A stretch of 64,000 nt of DNA from Paraescarpia echinospica (GCA_020002185.1 CM034538.1:64938005-65002004), one strand, 5' to 3'; shown: positions 21,250-33,508, numbered from the stretch's first letter. Notes: generated by a model from the letters alone, not told the origin. Translations and numbers: made by a program.

Positions 21250-21797
21250 TAAGACGCCGCAGCATGTTTTAAGAGCGGCATAGTTAGTTGAAACCCATAT
21301 GCAATGACAGTAACACCTATGTCAGTTCAAAAACAAGGCTGATGCGCTCCCTTGTCATGTCCATCTCTCTATACGCTTGTGAAACACGGACCCTCTCAGC
21401 AGATCTACATAATAGTATACAAGCCATGGAAATTAGGTGCTTTCGGAGGATCTTGCGCATATCATACAAAGACCATATCACTAATGAAGACGTTCGAAAC
21501 AAGATCAAACAAGCTGTCAAAGACCTCCTTACAACAGCCAAGAAGCGTAAACTGAAGTGGTACAGCCACATATCACGATCATCTGGCCTTGCAAAGACCA
21601 TCTTGCAAGGTACCGAGAGAGGGAGGAGAAGACGTAGACAGAAAAAGAGATGGGAAGACAACATCAAAGAGTGGACGGGACTGGAATTCGCCGTCTCCCA
21701 GAGAGCTGTGGAGATCAGGGAAACGTGGAGAGAGCTGGTTAAGAAGTCGTATGTGGTGTCCCAAAGATCCTTACGGATTATGGGAAAAGTGAAGTGA
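21250..21797 (+). pseudogene. LINE C-terminal fragment (RTE/Jockey-like tail)
   Basis: A 169-codon open stretch carries SISLYACETRTL, CFRRILRISYKDHITNEDV, KKRKLKWYSHISRS, RRQKKRWEDNIKEWTGL and VEIRETWRELV. This is the region after the RT domain in RTE-like and Jockey-like LINEs, comparable in layout to 8060-8490 but a different family. It is 5'-truncated with no RT core. Confidence 0.8.
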
Positions 21798-21799
21798 TA

Positions 21800-22250
21800 G
21801 TTACTGCGATGGACCAATTACTGGCCAATTCCCTTTGTTTGAAACAGAAATACACCCACAAATACTTAGCACATAGAATGGTCCAAGTGAAGTATTAATT
21901 TTACTCTAAATATTTAACTAATTAAATAAGTAACTTGTAAAAATGCTGTTATGTGTTTGCATATGTATAATCATGGGTCACTTGTATAAGTTGTACTAAA
22001 TTATAGTAATGATAGCTTGTCTTCACTTAATATCATAACTTCGTCGGTCTTTCCCAGTTCTTCTAACTGTCTTGATTATTTTGTTTTTCAATTTTATTAC
22101 CGCAATCGCCCCTCAATACAACCATGACGTAATGTTAGAATGGGTGTTGTGTGCTACCTGGACAATTATATTTAATCAGAAAAACTACAATGACAGATGC
22201 TAACTATGTACTCCCGCTTGTATAGTTTTCTTCGAAAAAATTATGTTTGT
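21800..22250. other. LINE 3' flank, nothing further recognised
   Basis: AT-rich; probably the 3' UTR of the preceding LINE tail at first, then unassigned. Confidence 0.35.
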
Positions 22251-22252
22251 TG

Positions 22253-22420
22253 GTGAAATTCAAAATGGCCGCCATTATTTAAGATGGCGCCATTTCCGAC
22301 ATAAAATACTATTTTCGCCATAACATTTGACAGAATTGTCTGATTTGAATGATCTTTTTGTCGAATCATATGTTTTTGACTATGCAGAAGCTGAATTTAT
22401 AACCGTAAAATACCTCAGAG
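22253..22420 (+). repeat. Dispersed ~175-bp repeat, copy 2
   Basis: Direct-repeat partner of 19898-20080, about 2.35 kb downstream. See that entry for shared words. Confidence 0.75.
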
Positions 22421-22494
22421 GCTTCCTTCATATGTAGCACCTTCACTTAAATTACTAATAGAATTAATCAACATGGTGGTAGTAGTGGTAATAA

Positions 22495-22630
22495 TAAAGT
22501 AGTAGCAGCAATAACAGCAGCAGCAGTAGTAGTAGTAGTAGTAGTAGTAGTTGTAGTAGTAGAAGAAGAAGAAGAAGAAGTAGTAGTAGTAGTAGTTGTT
22601 GTAGTAGTTGTAGTTAGTGTAGTAGTGCAT
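22495..22630. repeat. (TAG)n / (AAG)n compound microsatellite
   Basis: Runs of AGT, AGC and AAG triplets, mostly pure for about 135 bases. Confidence 0.9.
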
Positions 22631-23100
22631 GAGGTATGAGGTGTGGTAGTAGAGATAGCACTAGTCTACACTATTAATCCAACTCTCACCCATGGCTCCA
22701 AGTAGTTGCTAATGCTCGACAGCAACCACACCCGGGTAAACCGCGTTGGCTCGCAAGCTGAACTAGGTGAAGGTAGCATGCAGAGGCTCTCTACATGTGA
22801 TGCAATATGTCTGACTCCGATATAATGTGCACGAATACAGTACCTGATACAGACACACAGACAGACAGACAGACAGACAGACGAGAGGAGATGGATAAAA
22901 GAAAGAGAAAACCAATTCAAATATGTGTATGTCAAGGCACAACCAAGGCACACTGGTGACATAACAGCTGTACTAAATCAGCGTGAGATTCCTGGAAACA
23001 AATTACCTCACATCAATTTTTTCACGGATGGGGTACGTCGTATGGTTTGTATGCACAGTCAGGCCGAACGTTGCCAGTTTGACTAAAAAGTTGACGGCAT
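22631..23100. other. No gene; short (ACAG)n run
   Basis: The only structure is about six ACAG tetramers at 22856-22882. No coding signal. Confidence 0.5.
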
Positions 23101-23246
23101 AATAATAATAATAATAAGATAACTTTTATTGCGCCTAAATCGTTGGAAACCAAGCTCAGAGGCGCATCAAAACAAAAGGATTGGTCAATCTCAAAATCCA
23201 TAAGTAGTATTTCAGTTGTCAACAGGTGGGTCAAGGCGCTAGGGAG

Positions 23247-25227
23247 CTACGGTGGATAAACAAGGTTGTAAAGATAAGTTTTTAAATGACCAGGTAATTT
23301 TTTTATATTTTCAACTGATCTAACACTAAGAGGGAGCATATTCCAAAGAGTTGGTGCAGCAACAGAAAAATCCCTAGTTCCAATGTTAGTGTTGATTCTA
23401 GGAACAAAAAGTAGGCCAGAACTAGATGATCGAAGTTGGTTAGGTTTTCTTACAGGAGTAAGCAATGAATGTAAATAAGATGGTTGCTTACAGGACAGTG
23501 CCTGGTATGTAATGGTACAGATCTTAAATATTATACGACATCGTACAGGAAACCAATGCAAAGACCTCAAAAGTTATACAGCGCGAGAAAAACGAGGAGA
23601 TTTTGTAACTACTCTTGCTAGACAATTTTGGGCACGCTGAAGTTTTGTGATATCCTTGCTAGCGATATTATAAAGAAGGGAATTGCAATAGTCAAATCTG
23701 CTGCTAACAAGCGCTGTTGCAATAGTTTTAGCAACAGAAAATTACATATACCGGCGAATACGGCGAAGATCACGAATATGATAAAAACAGCAGCAACATG
23801 TTTGAGATATGTGTTGTCGGAAATTGAAGTTACTATCAAAGATCACTCCTAGATTCCGCACCGAGGTTGCTGGCGTAACATACAGATTCAAAACACGCGT
23901 AGGGAAAAAAAACCATAAAGTTTACTACGCTGCATTGGAGTACCAATAATGATCAATTCAGTTTTATTTGTATTTAATTTCAACTTCTTCTCAGTCATCC
24001 AGTGGAAGATATCTTGAAGGCAATCACTAAGTTGGTTAAGGGAGCGATTTGTATCCGGGGTAGCCAACGAAATGTAGACCTGAGTATCATCAGCATAAAT
24101 ATGATGATCCAAGTTATGTCTTTGTATAACAGAGCTTAGTGGCGTGGTGTAAAGAGTAAAAAGCAAAGGCCCAAGAACAGAACCCTGGGGAACACCTGGC
24201 AGTGCAGCTGAAAAGCAGTTCCCAATCTTTATAGTTTGGTATCTATCAGTTAGATATGAAGAAAACCAGCTTAGAACTGTGCCAGATATGCCGTACCACT
24301 TTAATAAGCGTTCAATGAGAATGTTGTGATCAATCGTGTCAAAAGCAGCAGAAAGATCTAGTAAGGTAAGTGCAGTCACTTTACCATTATTAATGTTCAA
24401 GTTAATGTCATTATGAACCTTTAAGAGGGCAGTCTCTGTTGAATGAAACTGTCTATATGCCGATTGTGAAACATTAGTTAAGATATATGTGCAAATGTGA
24501 GACCTTAGACGACTTGCTACAACCTTTTCTAGTATTTTGGAAATAAAGCTGAGATTAGAAATAGGTCTATAGCTGTTTAGGTCTTGTTTAGGCAGATATG
24601 AATTATTAAGAAGTGATGTGACATGGGCATATTTGAAATCATCAGGAAAACAGCCAGAGCAAAGTGATACATTTATAATATTTGTTATAGGTCCACTTAA
24701 TGTATCGAGACATGCTTTTAGCAGTATTGTTGGAAATGGATCAAGTCCACAAGATTTATTTGGACATAGGACATAGTTATTTTCCCAACTTCATCAACTG
24801 TTGCAGCTTCAAATAATACAAGTAGAGAATGTACTTGTGGAAAGTCCTCACTGACATTACTTAAATTATGACGTGGGAAAGCAGAACGAATAATGTTGAT
24901 TTTATTCTTAAAGTGACTAGAGAACGAATCACATAGAAACTTAATTGACACATGATCAGGTAGCGATGGAGTAGGCCGTCTGTGTAGAATGTCATTGATG
25001 CCGTTCCATAACTGACGCGGGTTATCAGACTTATTTATGACCATATTTGTATAATAATCTGATTTAGCTTTGGCCATTTGTCTGTTACAGAGGTGACATT
25101 GCTTAGAATAGCGCGACCTCTCTAAAGGCGAACGTGATTTGCGCCATACTCGCTCTAAATAACGACGACGCCTTTTAGATAGTATAATTTCGGAAGACAT
25201 CCATGGAGCCGGTGGTCTTTCTGACAT
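23247..25227 (-). pseudogene. L2-like LINE RT and C-terminal region, copy 1
   Basis: From 25227: linker (CNRQMAKAKSDYYTNMV, RQLWNGINDILHRR). The RT core is in the open stretch 24400-23888, with DLSAAFDTIDHNI, GVPQGSVLGPLL and YADDTQVYIS. The C-terminal open stretch runs 23570-23247. Frameshifts separate the three blocks and the fingers region (about 24720-24430) is readable only in pieces. The active-site residues are intact. Confidence 0.8.
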
Positions 25228-25866
25228 ACGTTTGCATTTTACAGGTGCATGTTTGTTAGGTAATGCATTGAGTACTTGACATACTGTTTATATAAGTCAT
25301 ATAGATGTTTTTTATCTGTGATAACGTCGGATATAATGATATCAGCCATTAAAGCTGTAATGCCAATCATATGAATGGCTCTATAAGACACGTTGTGTTT
25401 CGACTCTAATGGGGTTATAGAAACGTTAACATTTGCAATGACACTGTGGTGGTCTGATAAACCATCTGAAACAGTAGGTGATTGGATATTATTACAAGTT
25501 GAACGGGTTATCAAGAAGTCAAGTCAATGGCCAGGTATATGTGTCGAAAAGATAACATGTTGTTTCAAATCAAATGATGCCAGAATATCATCAAACGTAC
25601 TTGTAGTTGCAGAATGTGTATCCAAAATGTAGATTAAAATCACCAAGAATGTAACATTCTGAATGAATAACTGCCAGATTTTCCAACATATCCTGAAAGT
25701 CTTCAAAGAAATTTGCCGGATGCCCTGGAGGGTGATAGGTACAAACAAAGTATGCGGAGAAAGAAGAATCTGAAATTTCAGCACAGATGGACTCAAAACT
25801 TGAATATTCAAGGTTAGAATGCAATTTAACTTTGAACTGCTGTGATATAAGAAAGCCACCACCACC

Positions 25867-26361
25867 TCAAATGTCGAGTAAACGTGGTCGATGGTGAAAG
25901 GTGTAACCAGAAGGGGAAACGTCAGCAATGCATGCAGGTGTATCATGTGGTCTGAGCCAGGTCTCAGTTACAGCAAGAATGTTTATATTCTTTGAAATTA
26001 ATAAATCACAAAGTGAGGCTGTCTTATCTCGTACAGATCGAACATTTGTAGTGGCCACCCGAATGTTTTGTTTAACAGCTGGCCCAGGATTGAGATTTAC
26101 ATCTGCTGCTAGTAATAAAATTATTGCTAATTTCAATGTTGGCGTAGAGCGGGGGATTGGCAGTAACTTTCTATTATAACAAACATGAAGACATGGCAGG
26201 CTATGCAAAATTGAAATAGAATGATGGATTCTAGTGTGATTAAGAAAAAGCACATTAAAATGAGTAGATGTCAATGGTTTGCATAAAACAAAATCTATAT
26301 CTCTTACAGCAACAGAGCAAGACAAGCAGAAAACACACGATAAGAATAATGGTGACATCAT
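25867..26361 (-). CDS. L2-like LINE ORF, N-terminal part: leader, 2A-like motif, start of endonuclease
   Basis: A 164-codon open frame. Residues 1-20 are hydrophobic and Cys-rich, resembling a signal peptide. Residues 74-86 are hydrophobic (LKLAIILLLAA) and lead into D87-V-N-L-N-P-G-P94. That fits the NPGP end of 2A ribosome-skipping peptides, where Gly and Pro are left unlinked; the usual D-V-E-x-NPGP has Asn at the Glu position here. The endonuclease starts directly after (TTNVRSV, VTETWLRP), so skipping would release the leader from the enzymatic polyprotein. 2A-like sequences are known in some non-LTR retrotransposons; activity here is inferred. The frame breaks after RLLDI with a stop at 25867. 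Confidence 0.75.
   Translation of the reverse strand: MMSPLFLSCVFCLSCSVAVRDIDFVLCKPLTSTHFNVLFLNHTRIHHSISILHSLPCLHVCYNRKLLPIPRSTPTLKLAIILLLAADVNLNPGPAVKQNIRVATTNVRSVRDKTASLCDLLISKNINILAVTETWLRPHDTPACIADVSPSGYTFHHRPRLLDI
26080..26103 (-). other. 2A-like motif codons (DVNLNPGP)
   Basis: Asp codon at 26101-26103 through the final Pro codon at 26080-26082 on the minus strand. The NPGP core is exact; Asn replaces the usual Glu. Confidence 0.7.
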
Positions 26362-26390
26362 TATGTTAGACTATTATCATATTTAGGAGA

Positions 26391-27270
26391 AATTAATATA
26401 CCAAAACCATATAATTATATATTATGTAGATAATAAATAGTAAATAATGTTAAGCCCAGAGCTAAGGCTACGGCGTAAGTAAAAAAACGAAATTATATTT
26501 ACAAGATCAGTAGTTTTAATTTTAACAGTAAAGCGTATTTTATTTAATTAGAAAATGTTGAACTGGGGCCAACTCCGGTAACTAAATTGAGACTTACAGG
26601 TCTAGTAAAGGAGGGAGAACAATTTATATTTATTAAAATTAACTCAACCGTAGCCTTAGATAGGTAGAAACTGACTGCAGTGTCAATCACTCAATGGCAA
26701 TGCCTTATAGTTCACAACTCAACTGCACCATGATTCCGTTTTAAATACCGTTTCATTGTAATAATATAAAATGCCAATAATAATCTAAAAGGTTAATAGA
26801 AAAAACCACAGGCAGCATGTTTTATAACTTAATCATTTAACAGTGTAATAGTTACAAAGGACAACATTTAAAAAACTAAACATTGCCGACCGGCGAAAGT
26901 GAGCGATAATCATAACGGCTTTAACGCCGGTTTTATTAAGTTGAATATGACAGGACCAAAACTTGTTAAATATGCTTATAGTTTAAATATACTTACCTTA
27001 TGGTTGACTTATTGGTTCTGTAGCACTTTACAAGTTACATAATATTAAAAGTAATCTATTCAAAATAATTAGTATACTATAACTGAACATTAGACGAAGG
27101 ATAAATTTTGAAAGTAAACATTATGCCACGCCCCCTCGCGAACAGACTTATCACACCCACGGGCCGGCAGTCATTTCGGAATGTGAGAGATGTTGCCAGT
27201 CGGCCGAATTTTACCTTAAGTATGATGGCCGAGAAGAGCCATCGCGTTTTGTGTGGAAATCTGCACCGCC
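26391..27270. other. No gene recognised
   Basis: Possibly the 5' UTR of the L2-like LINE near 26400, then unassigned AT-rich DNA. Confidence 0.35.
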
Positions 27271-27274
27271 ATGG

Positions 27275-27480
27275 GGCGATGGCGCGATACGCGATGCGCG
27301 ATGCGATGAGCAATGTGATAGGCGATGCGCGATGGGAAGGGCAATGCGATGCGCGATGCGATGTACGATGCGCGATGCGATGGACGATGAACGACGCGAA
27401 GCGCAGTGTGATGAGCGATGCGCGATGCGCGATGCAATGCGAGATGCGATGCACGATGCGATACGCGATGCGCGAAGCGG
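27275..27480. repeat. Degenerate (GCGATGC)n minisatellite
   Basis: GCGATGCGCGATGCGATG-type words repeat for about 205 bases with GATG spaced 5 to 10 bp apart. It is GC-rich in an AT-rich setting and remains open in several frames on both strands purely because of the repeat. Confidence 0.85.
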
Positions 27481-27635
27481 TGCTATTAATTATGAAGATG
27501 CCGCAATGAGCAGGCGTACGCCGAAAACGAGACTTAGGCAGCCATTTGCATTTCATTAAACATATTTCTTTTTTGTGTGTTCAGACCATGTGATGATGGC
27601 CGATGACGCTGACTGTACGTATTCTGTTACACGTC

Positions 27636-27936
27636 TCGTTATTGTGCACACAAGATTATGTGTTTGTATTTCTAAATATTGTCACGGAAGTCTATTGGGA
27701 TTGAATTTAACCAAACAAAAATGGGTAACAGGCAGGCAGCCTCTTTGCAAAAACTAGACTAGGGAGTAGGGGCCGAAATAAATTACTTTATAACATGAAA
27801 TATGTAACTATTCAATGGTTCCCAATTTTATTTGTTAAATTGTTTCCATTTGGATATACCTGATCGCAAATATAAACACTCTCTTGTGTGCCTCCAGACA
27901 CGATGAACGAGGGATGGTTATGGCATTTGTCATTAC
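27636..27936 (+). repeat. Dispersed ~285-bp repeat, copy B
   Basis: Partner of 4157-4440; this copy has an extra short segment around 27735-27765. Confidence 0.75.
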
Positions 27937-27939
27937 TGC

Positions 27940-28550
27940 GAACCAAATTGACATATAGCCTAAGGTGTGACCAACCCTTCTCATTTCCGTAGGGACATGG
28001 TGAATATGATAGAGGGATTCAGCACTTCGTAGGAGAATGGCGGTGGTGATGTTGGAAGGGTGGGAGTAGTGTTGAAAAATGTTCTCGTTGCCCATTGGAG
28101 ATGCCCTGATGGCGTATTTCCAGCTCGAACATTGCAACTCGGATCCATGGATGACGGGAGGGGTATCATTGCAGTTTTTTGGGAGTCTCCAACTGCACCA
28201 CCCCTTGACCCCCACCAAACGTCACCAAAATCTTGACACATTGGGGGCTCAGCCCCCCACTCTAAATGTTGTTCAGCATCCAAAGACTCCACTCCCCCTA
28301 GGCCTATGCTTCTTTTTGAACAAAGCCAAATGTATCAGTTTGCTGGGTTGACATCTGAGGCAAATTCTAAAAGCGTGCTCTATTTTACATTTACAATGAT
28401 ACTAATTGAAACAAAACATATTATATCCAGGCGTGCTAGACGTCTTAGGATATGTATCCCCAAAATACGCAATTAAATAACGCGGTCCAACCGGAACCCA
28501 GAATACTATAGCAATGTCAGTAATAATAATGATTCTCTAACTGAATGAAC
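27940..28550. other. No gene recognised
   Basis: Unassigned sequence; a GGGGGCTCAGCCCCCC palindrome lies near 28245-28260. Confidence 0.35.
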
Positions 28551-28554
28551 TGAA

Positions 28555-29090
28555 GTTAGAATGTCACAGGGAATGTCAAATTCACAAGGACACAATATTG
28601 GAGCTCAACACTTGCGAATATATGCGTCTACACCTTTAGAGACACTCATCACATTGAGTGATGGGAGTAGAATGATCTGCCCAGCAGCGATTGCCACATA
28701 TGGTGCAGCATTGCTGGACTTTCCGATCAGCAATTGTAGGGCAGCGGTAGCATCGCTTCTTGGCTGCTGGAGCCCGCAGGGCTGCATGCTGACGAACATT
28801 CGATTGGCTTCCTTGTTCGTCTCACGCGTAATAATATCCAGGATGAAATTTGTTAGGAACAGTTCAAAGGATTCCTTGATGGCTTCAACTCTGCCTTCAG
28901 CTGTTATCCCAACATTATTCCGGATGATATCTGGAGGACCTCTCCTATGGATTGCTGGTCCATTCAGATTCCATACTTGGCCGTTTCTTCCAAGCATTAC
29001 CTGTGGTCTTGGGTGATATTGGATCTGTTTAACATTACCTTATGCCTCCGGGGGATTGGCCTGTTCCTGGATGTCATCATGCGCCTACGT
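28555..29090 (-). pseudogene. piggyBac-like transposase, internally deleted (N-terminus joined to C-terminal zinc finger)
   Basis: piggyBac transposases move TTAA-targeting DNA elements. Minus strand from about 29080: an acidic lead (DDIQEQANPPEA, then a stop), then NLNGPAIHRRGPPDIIRNN and FELFLTNFILDIITRETNKEAN. This matches the opening of the piggyBac DDE_Tnp_1_7 domain (the F--FLT--IL--I---TN-EA pattern). Directly afterwards a shifted frame reads RCYRCPTIADRKVQQ, CCTICGNRCW and QCDEC, the Cys-rich C-terminal finger. The whole catalytic core is missing. Only about 130 residues remain of a usual 500-600. Confidence 0.7.
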
Positions 29091-29094
29091 ATGG

Positions 29095-30715
29095 GGTCAA
29101 TTGGTAAGCGTGGAAACGTAAACAGACACATCGTAAAATTGCACCAATATTACGCAGATTAAAGCACGAACTTATATGTGATGGTCTTCTTCTACGTACA
29201 GGATATTTGTTCGAAGTTTGGCCCGCCAACTATGACCATCTATGGTATACGCTCCATGACACGTAAAAGATGTTATCTTTATAACATACTGTCTGGAAAC
29301 CATGACACACGTGCAACGTGTAATGACTGACATGTATTTCGACAGAAATTAGTTCAAAGACTGTGCAAACATGCAGTTAAAATACCTCCAACTCAGGACA
29401 TATTCCTAAGCCCTATTCAGGCCCATAACCAGGTTTCAATTGGGGGGTTATTTGTTGACGTTTTAGTCGTACAAGATCTATTCCGCATTGTGGTAACACC
29501 TGTTTTATCTACAGTGCTGAACGTGTATATATTACATTTCATTAAAAATTACCATTAGTATTATATATACACATTTCTATTAAAACTATTATAAATATAG
29601 TTATATTTCAGTTTATATAGGAGTGAAGCCGGTTTATCTTAAATAACTTCTCTGTTTTGTTGTTGTTCTTCAACAGTAATTGCTGTAGTCGTTTTCTCCC
29701 TCCGTTTATGAAGCTCCACTTCCATTCTTACACTCAATTTACTGTAATCTCAATTGTTCTCTGATTGTTTTCTCACTGTCTCATCGGTTATGCTTTATTT
29801 GATTGCCAGCAAGCCTCCGTCCGCTACAAATCAATCCTCCTTACACACACCCTCGTTGCTCCTATAAATAATATCCCGGGCCCAGTCGTTCTCACGTACT
29901 TCGCATCGATCTGTTATTGCCGCTCTTCAGGCCAACTCTTAACACTCGTAACTACCTCTACCTTCCTCCGTGCATTCGTGCCCGTAGATACTCTCCATTG
30001 CATCTCTGCGTCTGATCTTACAGTCCTAATAACCATTCCGGCAAAGTCACACCCTTTCTCCATCTCCTTCCCTCCAAACTGATGTCAAAGTCTTCACATT
30101 CGTTGTGAAGCTCATCCGACATCCGAGGTGCACTTTTGTTCACACTCTCGTACGTACCACCTAAATACCCCGTTTTTACCACCCCATAAGTCTAAGCATC
30201 GCCGTTATCATCTTTTTCAGAACTGTGTCAGTATAAAAAATGTTCTTCTAGGTGCCGTGTTTGTTGCACGAGTGGGCGACCATGACCCTTCAAATCGACC
30301 GATTGTGTCTATTTTGTAATAGCTACGAAACCATTCTTTGATCCAAACCATGTTGCCAGAATATCTGGTGTGTTTATTCGCTGGCATTCTCTGCATCATA
30401 TTCCGTCGATCTGTCCTGATGTCATTACTGCTCTTCCCCCTTGTTCCCTGTACGGGAGTGAGAGTCAGGTATATTACCGTCGGACCACTCGCTGTGTTCT
30501 TTTTATACATAACTTCCTTTCATCAGCCCCCCCCCACCCTCTATATACCTGTCATCCTCACCCACTCGTCTCATGTCCCTCCTCACACATGCCCCCAAAT
30601 TCAGTTGTGGCCTTCCCCTATTCCGGCCTCCTTAGTGTTTATCCGCGTCTGCTCCCTTCGAAACTTTGCCTGCATCCATCCTTGCGAAGTGGCCTGCCCT
30701 TCTCATTCGGCTTCT
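29095..30715. other. No gene recognised
   Basis: Pyrimidine-rich from about 29690 on. Short open frames exist but none resembles a known family. Confidence 0.4.
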
Positions 30716-30718
30716 CGC

Positions 30719-31090
30719 CAGCCGTCTGTTAGGTTGCACTCCAACCCAACATCGCTCCTCAGTCCAGTTATCCTTCTCGCCAGTCGTCTGTTAAGTTTCA
30801 CTCCAACCCAACATCGCTCCTCAGTTCGGTTATCCTTCTCGACAGTCGTCTGTTAGGTTGCACTCCAACCCAACATCGATCCTCAGTTCGGTTATCCTTC
30901 TCGCCAGTCGTCTGTTAGGTTGCACTCCAACCCAACATCGCTCCTCAGTTCGGTTATCCTTCTCGCCAGTCGTCTGTTAGGTTCCACTCCAACCCAACAT
31001 CGCTCCTCAGCTCGGTTATCCTTCTCGCCAGTCGTCTGTTAGGTTGCACTCCAACCCAACATCGCTCCTCAGTTCGGTTATCCTTCTTCT
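30719..31090. repeat. 62-bp tandem repeat, six units
   Basis: Units begin CAGTCGTCTGTTAGGTTGCA at 30719, 30781, 30843, 30905, 30967 and 31029, exactly 62 bp apart, with one to four differences per unit. No spacers. Confidence 0.95.
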
Positions 31091-31094
31091 CTCC

Positions 31095-33456
31095 ACCATC
31101 TTTGTTCTTGTGATTAGCTAGTGGTGTAAGTTGACCGGAAACGCAGACGATCTCGGTGGGTGAATGACAGGGTTTACGGAAGTAAGCAAAAATAGCTTCA
31201 TCTCCGTTATTTTAGCAACTGCCTAATTTCTTTAAAAAATGTATCATGCAAAGGCGACATGTACATGGTAGCAAGTGTGGTCTAATAAGTTAATATCGTT
31301 ATTGTTGTAAATATACTTTCATAAAATGAGATGAAATGGCAGTTATATCACAATGGAACGGCCGTAGCAAAAACACAATCAGCATTCTACCTAATGTAGA
31401 AGATAATATATAAAAAGCAGTATGGTGGTCGTCTGAAAAATCAAATGTGGCGGAGAGAAAGAAAACTATCTCATAATGTCATCACAGGTCTGCATAAATA
31501 TGGATATAGCCACCAAAACCAAGCTTCTTATTGGCTTAGAAGCCCTCACAATATATATTCCAGCGTAATGTGATTTCACAGCTATTTTAATTCAAGATAT
31601 CTGCCAAACCGGAGTGATAAACAGGTATATAATCTACATGAAACGTTTGTTTTATCTAGCATAGCAGAAAGGACAACACCCAAAAAATCACTGAGCTATC
31701 CATGTTGTACCTATGTTAGCTAACACAATACGGTTAACATAACAAGCGGCATGTTCAAGATAGCACGTGGTTGTGGGAAAGGCCCACTTACGATAAACAT
31801 CTATCAGCATCAACACGGAAACAGCGAGCTAGCTGTTCTCGTTGTTAGACCGCATCCACCCGCTAGAATTCGCCCCCAGGCAATTCGAATACTACGTATC
31901 ATTATCTGTCACGCTGTATATAAGGATTTTGCTTTTCTTTGTATTTTCCTATCCTTCCTTTGACCGTGAATGCTTTGTTAAGATTTGACGCAGGAATTAT
32001 ATATCATAGAATTAACAACGTCGACGTTACCCATCGATTTCGAGAATGTATAAGACTCGTTTTAAACAGCCTTTGGATTCAGGTTTCAAAGGATTTAGAT
32101 GGATTAAATGTGTGTATGATTATTATTATTATTACTAACAAAAATGCCCTTCCACGGACAGGATGACTTCGTAGTTCGTATGTGACAGTCATGCTGACAA
32201 TATCTATCAAATGTTAGGAAACACACAGCTTCATTACACAAGAACAATAACCCGTACGCGTAAGTATGCTATCGTTTCAGCGCAGGTCTTAGATAAAATT
32301 AGAAGCAACCGCGTCACGCACCTGCTGCATTCATTACTGGTTGCATGTTCAAAATACGACGGTCGGAGAGAACGTGAAATTCACGTCCATCGATAGGTCC
32401 TAGTCGTGATAGTGCAGAACTGTACTGTAAACAAAATATCGTTGCTTTGGTAATGGTATGAGGATAGACATAAGCATATCGTCTCATAGGCTGTCAAACT
32501 ACCTAGTCCATGACGCAAGGGACGGTTTCCCGAAGTATTTGCCGCTCGACCCCAGCTTCTACGGTGGGAACGGGTCCAATAGGGGAGCGTGTGAACAAAT
32601 GATCATGTGGGAACATTGAGCAATCCGCAGTAACTTTGTTAATAATGATCAGTCTTTACATTTTTCGAGTTCTCGAGTTGCACATACAAAGACACCGCCA
32701 TTTCATAAACGACTAACGGCGCGCAAAATCACGATTGTATGTGTTTTAACCGTCGGAATGTTGCTGAGTAAATAATCTGTTTTTATACCACTACCGTGCG
32801 ATATGCACTGCTGCAAATAATGGCATAGTGACACTACGGGAGACATGTTCTATCAACATCTGAGCCAGTTTTTTGGCAGATGCTAGTGTACTTTTTGATG
32901 AAACTCGTTTTGTGCGTACGTTCATGATCAGGTACCCTCGAGATCGGAAACTGGGGTCTGATGAGCCGTTTCCTAGACCACGTGTTAGTAATTACATTCA
33001 ATTAAAGACCAGGCACATTACGAACTTTGATATTTCAAAATACATGTCTCGGCGAGCTCTTCAAAGATTACCTCAAGTAAATTATCTTTGGCCTAGTCTA
33101 TGCTCATTGGTGTTAGATTGGTGACCCCCAAATGAGTCATTTTGAAACATTAGTAATATCGGAAATACAGTACAACTTCATTAAATGGAACTTAGGGACC
33201 ATTTCTATATGTCATTTCCTGAAGCATTTGTTACGCGCGCTTGGTTCCTGCGATGATTACGTTACTTTTTACGTTTTATGAGCGTATTACGTTATACGTA
33301 CCGAACATCTGGTTTACCCCATAAATGGTGATAATCTTGATATAAATGTGGTATATTGAGAGAAAAATAGGTCCTATGTCCAACCTCTGGGCTCGTAGAT
33401 TAATTCATACAAGTTTGGCGCTCGAGATTGAAACTTACATGAGGAAAACATTAACA

Positions 33457-33508
<52 letters not shown>

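Larger units (their letters stand above)
23105..26390 (-). mobile_element. Nearly full-length L2-like LINE, copy 1, minus strand
   Basis: Reading the minus strand from about 26361: hydrophobic leader, 2A-like motif, endonuclease (TTNVRSVRDKTASL, VTETWLRPHD, GDFNLHFG), linker, RT and C-terminus. The RT has LLDLSAAFDTIDHNIL, GVPQGSVLGPLLF and catalytic HIYADDTQVYI. The C-terminus has LHWFPVRCRI and AAPTLWNMLPLSVR. It ends at GCGCAATAAAAGTTAT followed by (TTA)n (about 23100-23130 on the plus strand), the L2-type terminus. Several stops and frameshifts interrupt the ORF. A second copy of the same family is at 55746-59202. Confidence 0.87.

Noticed and set aside
27108..27559. Frames rich in Ala/Met/Arg/Asp over 100 codons
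   Set aside because: Artefacts of the GCGATGC minisatellite.
30719..31090. Regularly spaced repeats that might suggest a CRISPR array
   Set aside because: The 62-bp units are contiguous with no unique spacers, and the genome is eukaryotic.
32873..33124. 83-codon plus-strand frame
   Set aside because: Plausible composition but no motif, no splice context and no homology I can recognise.
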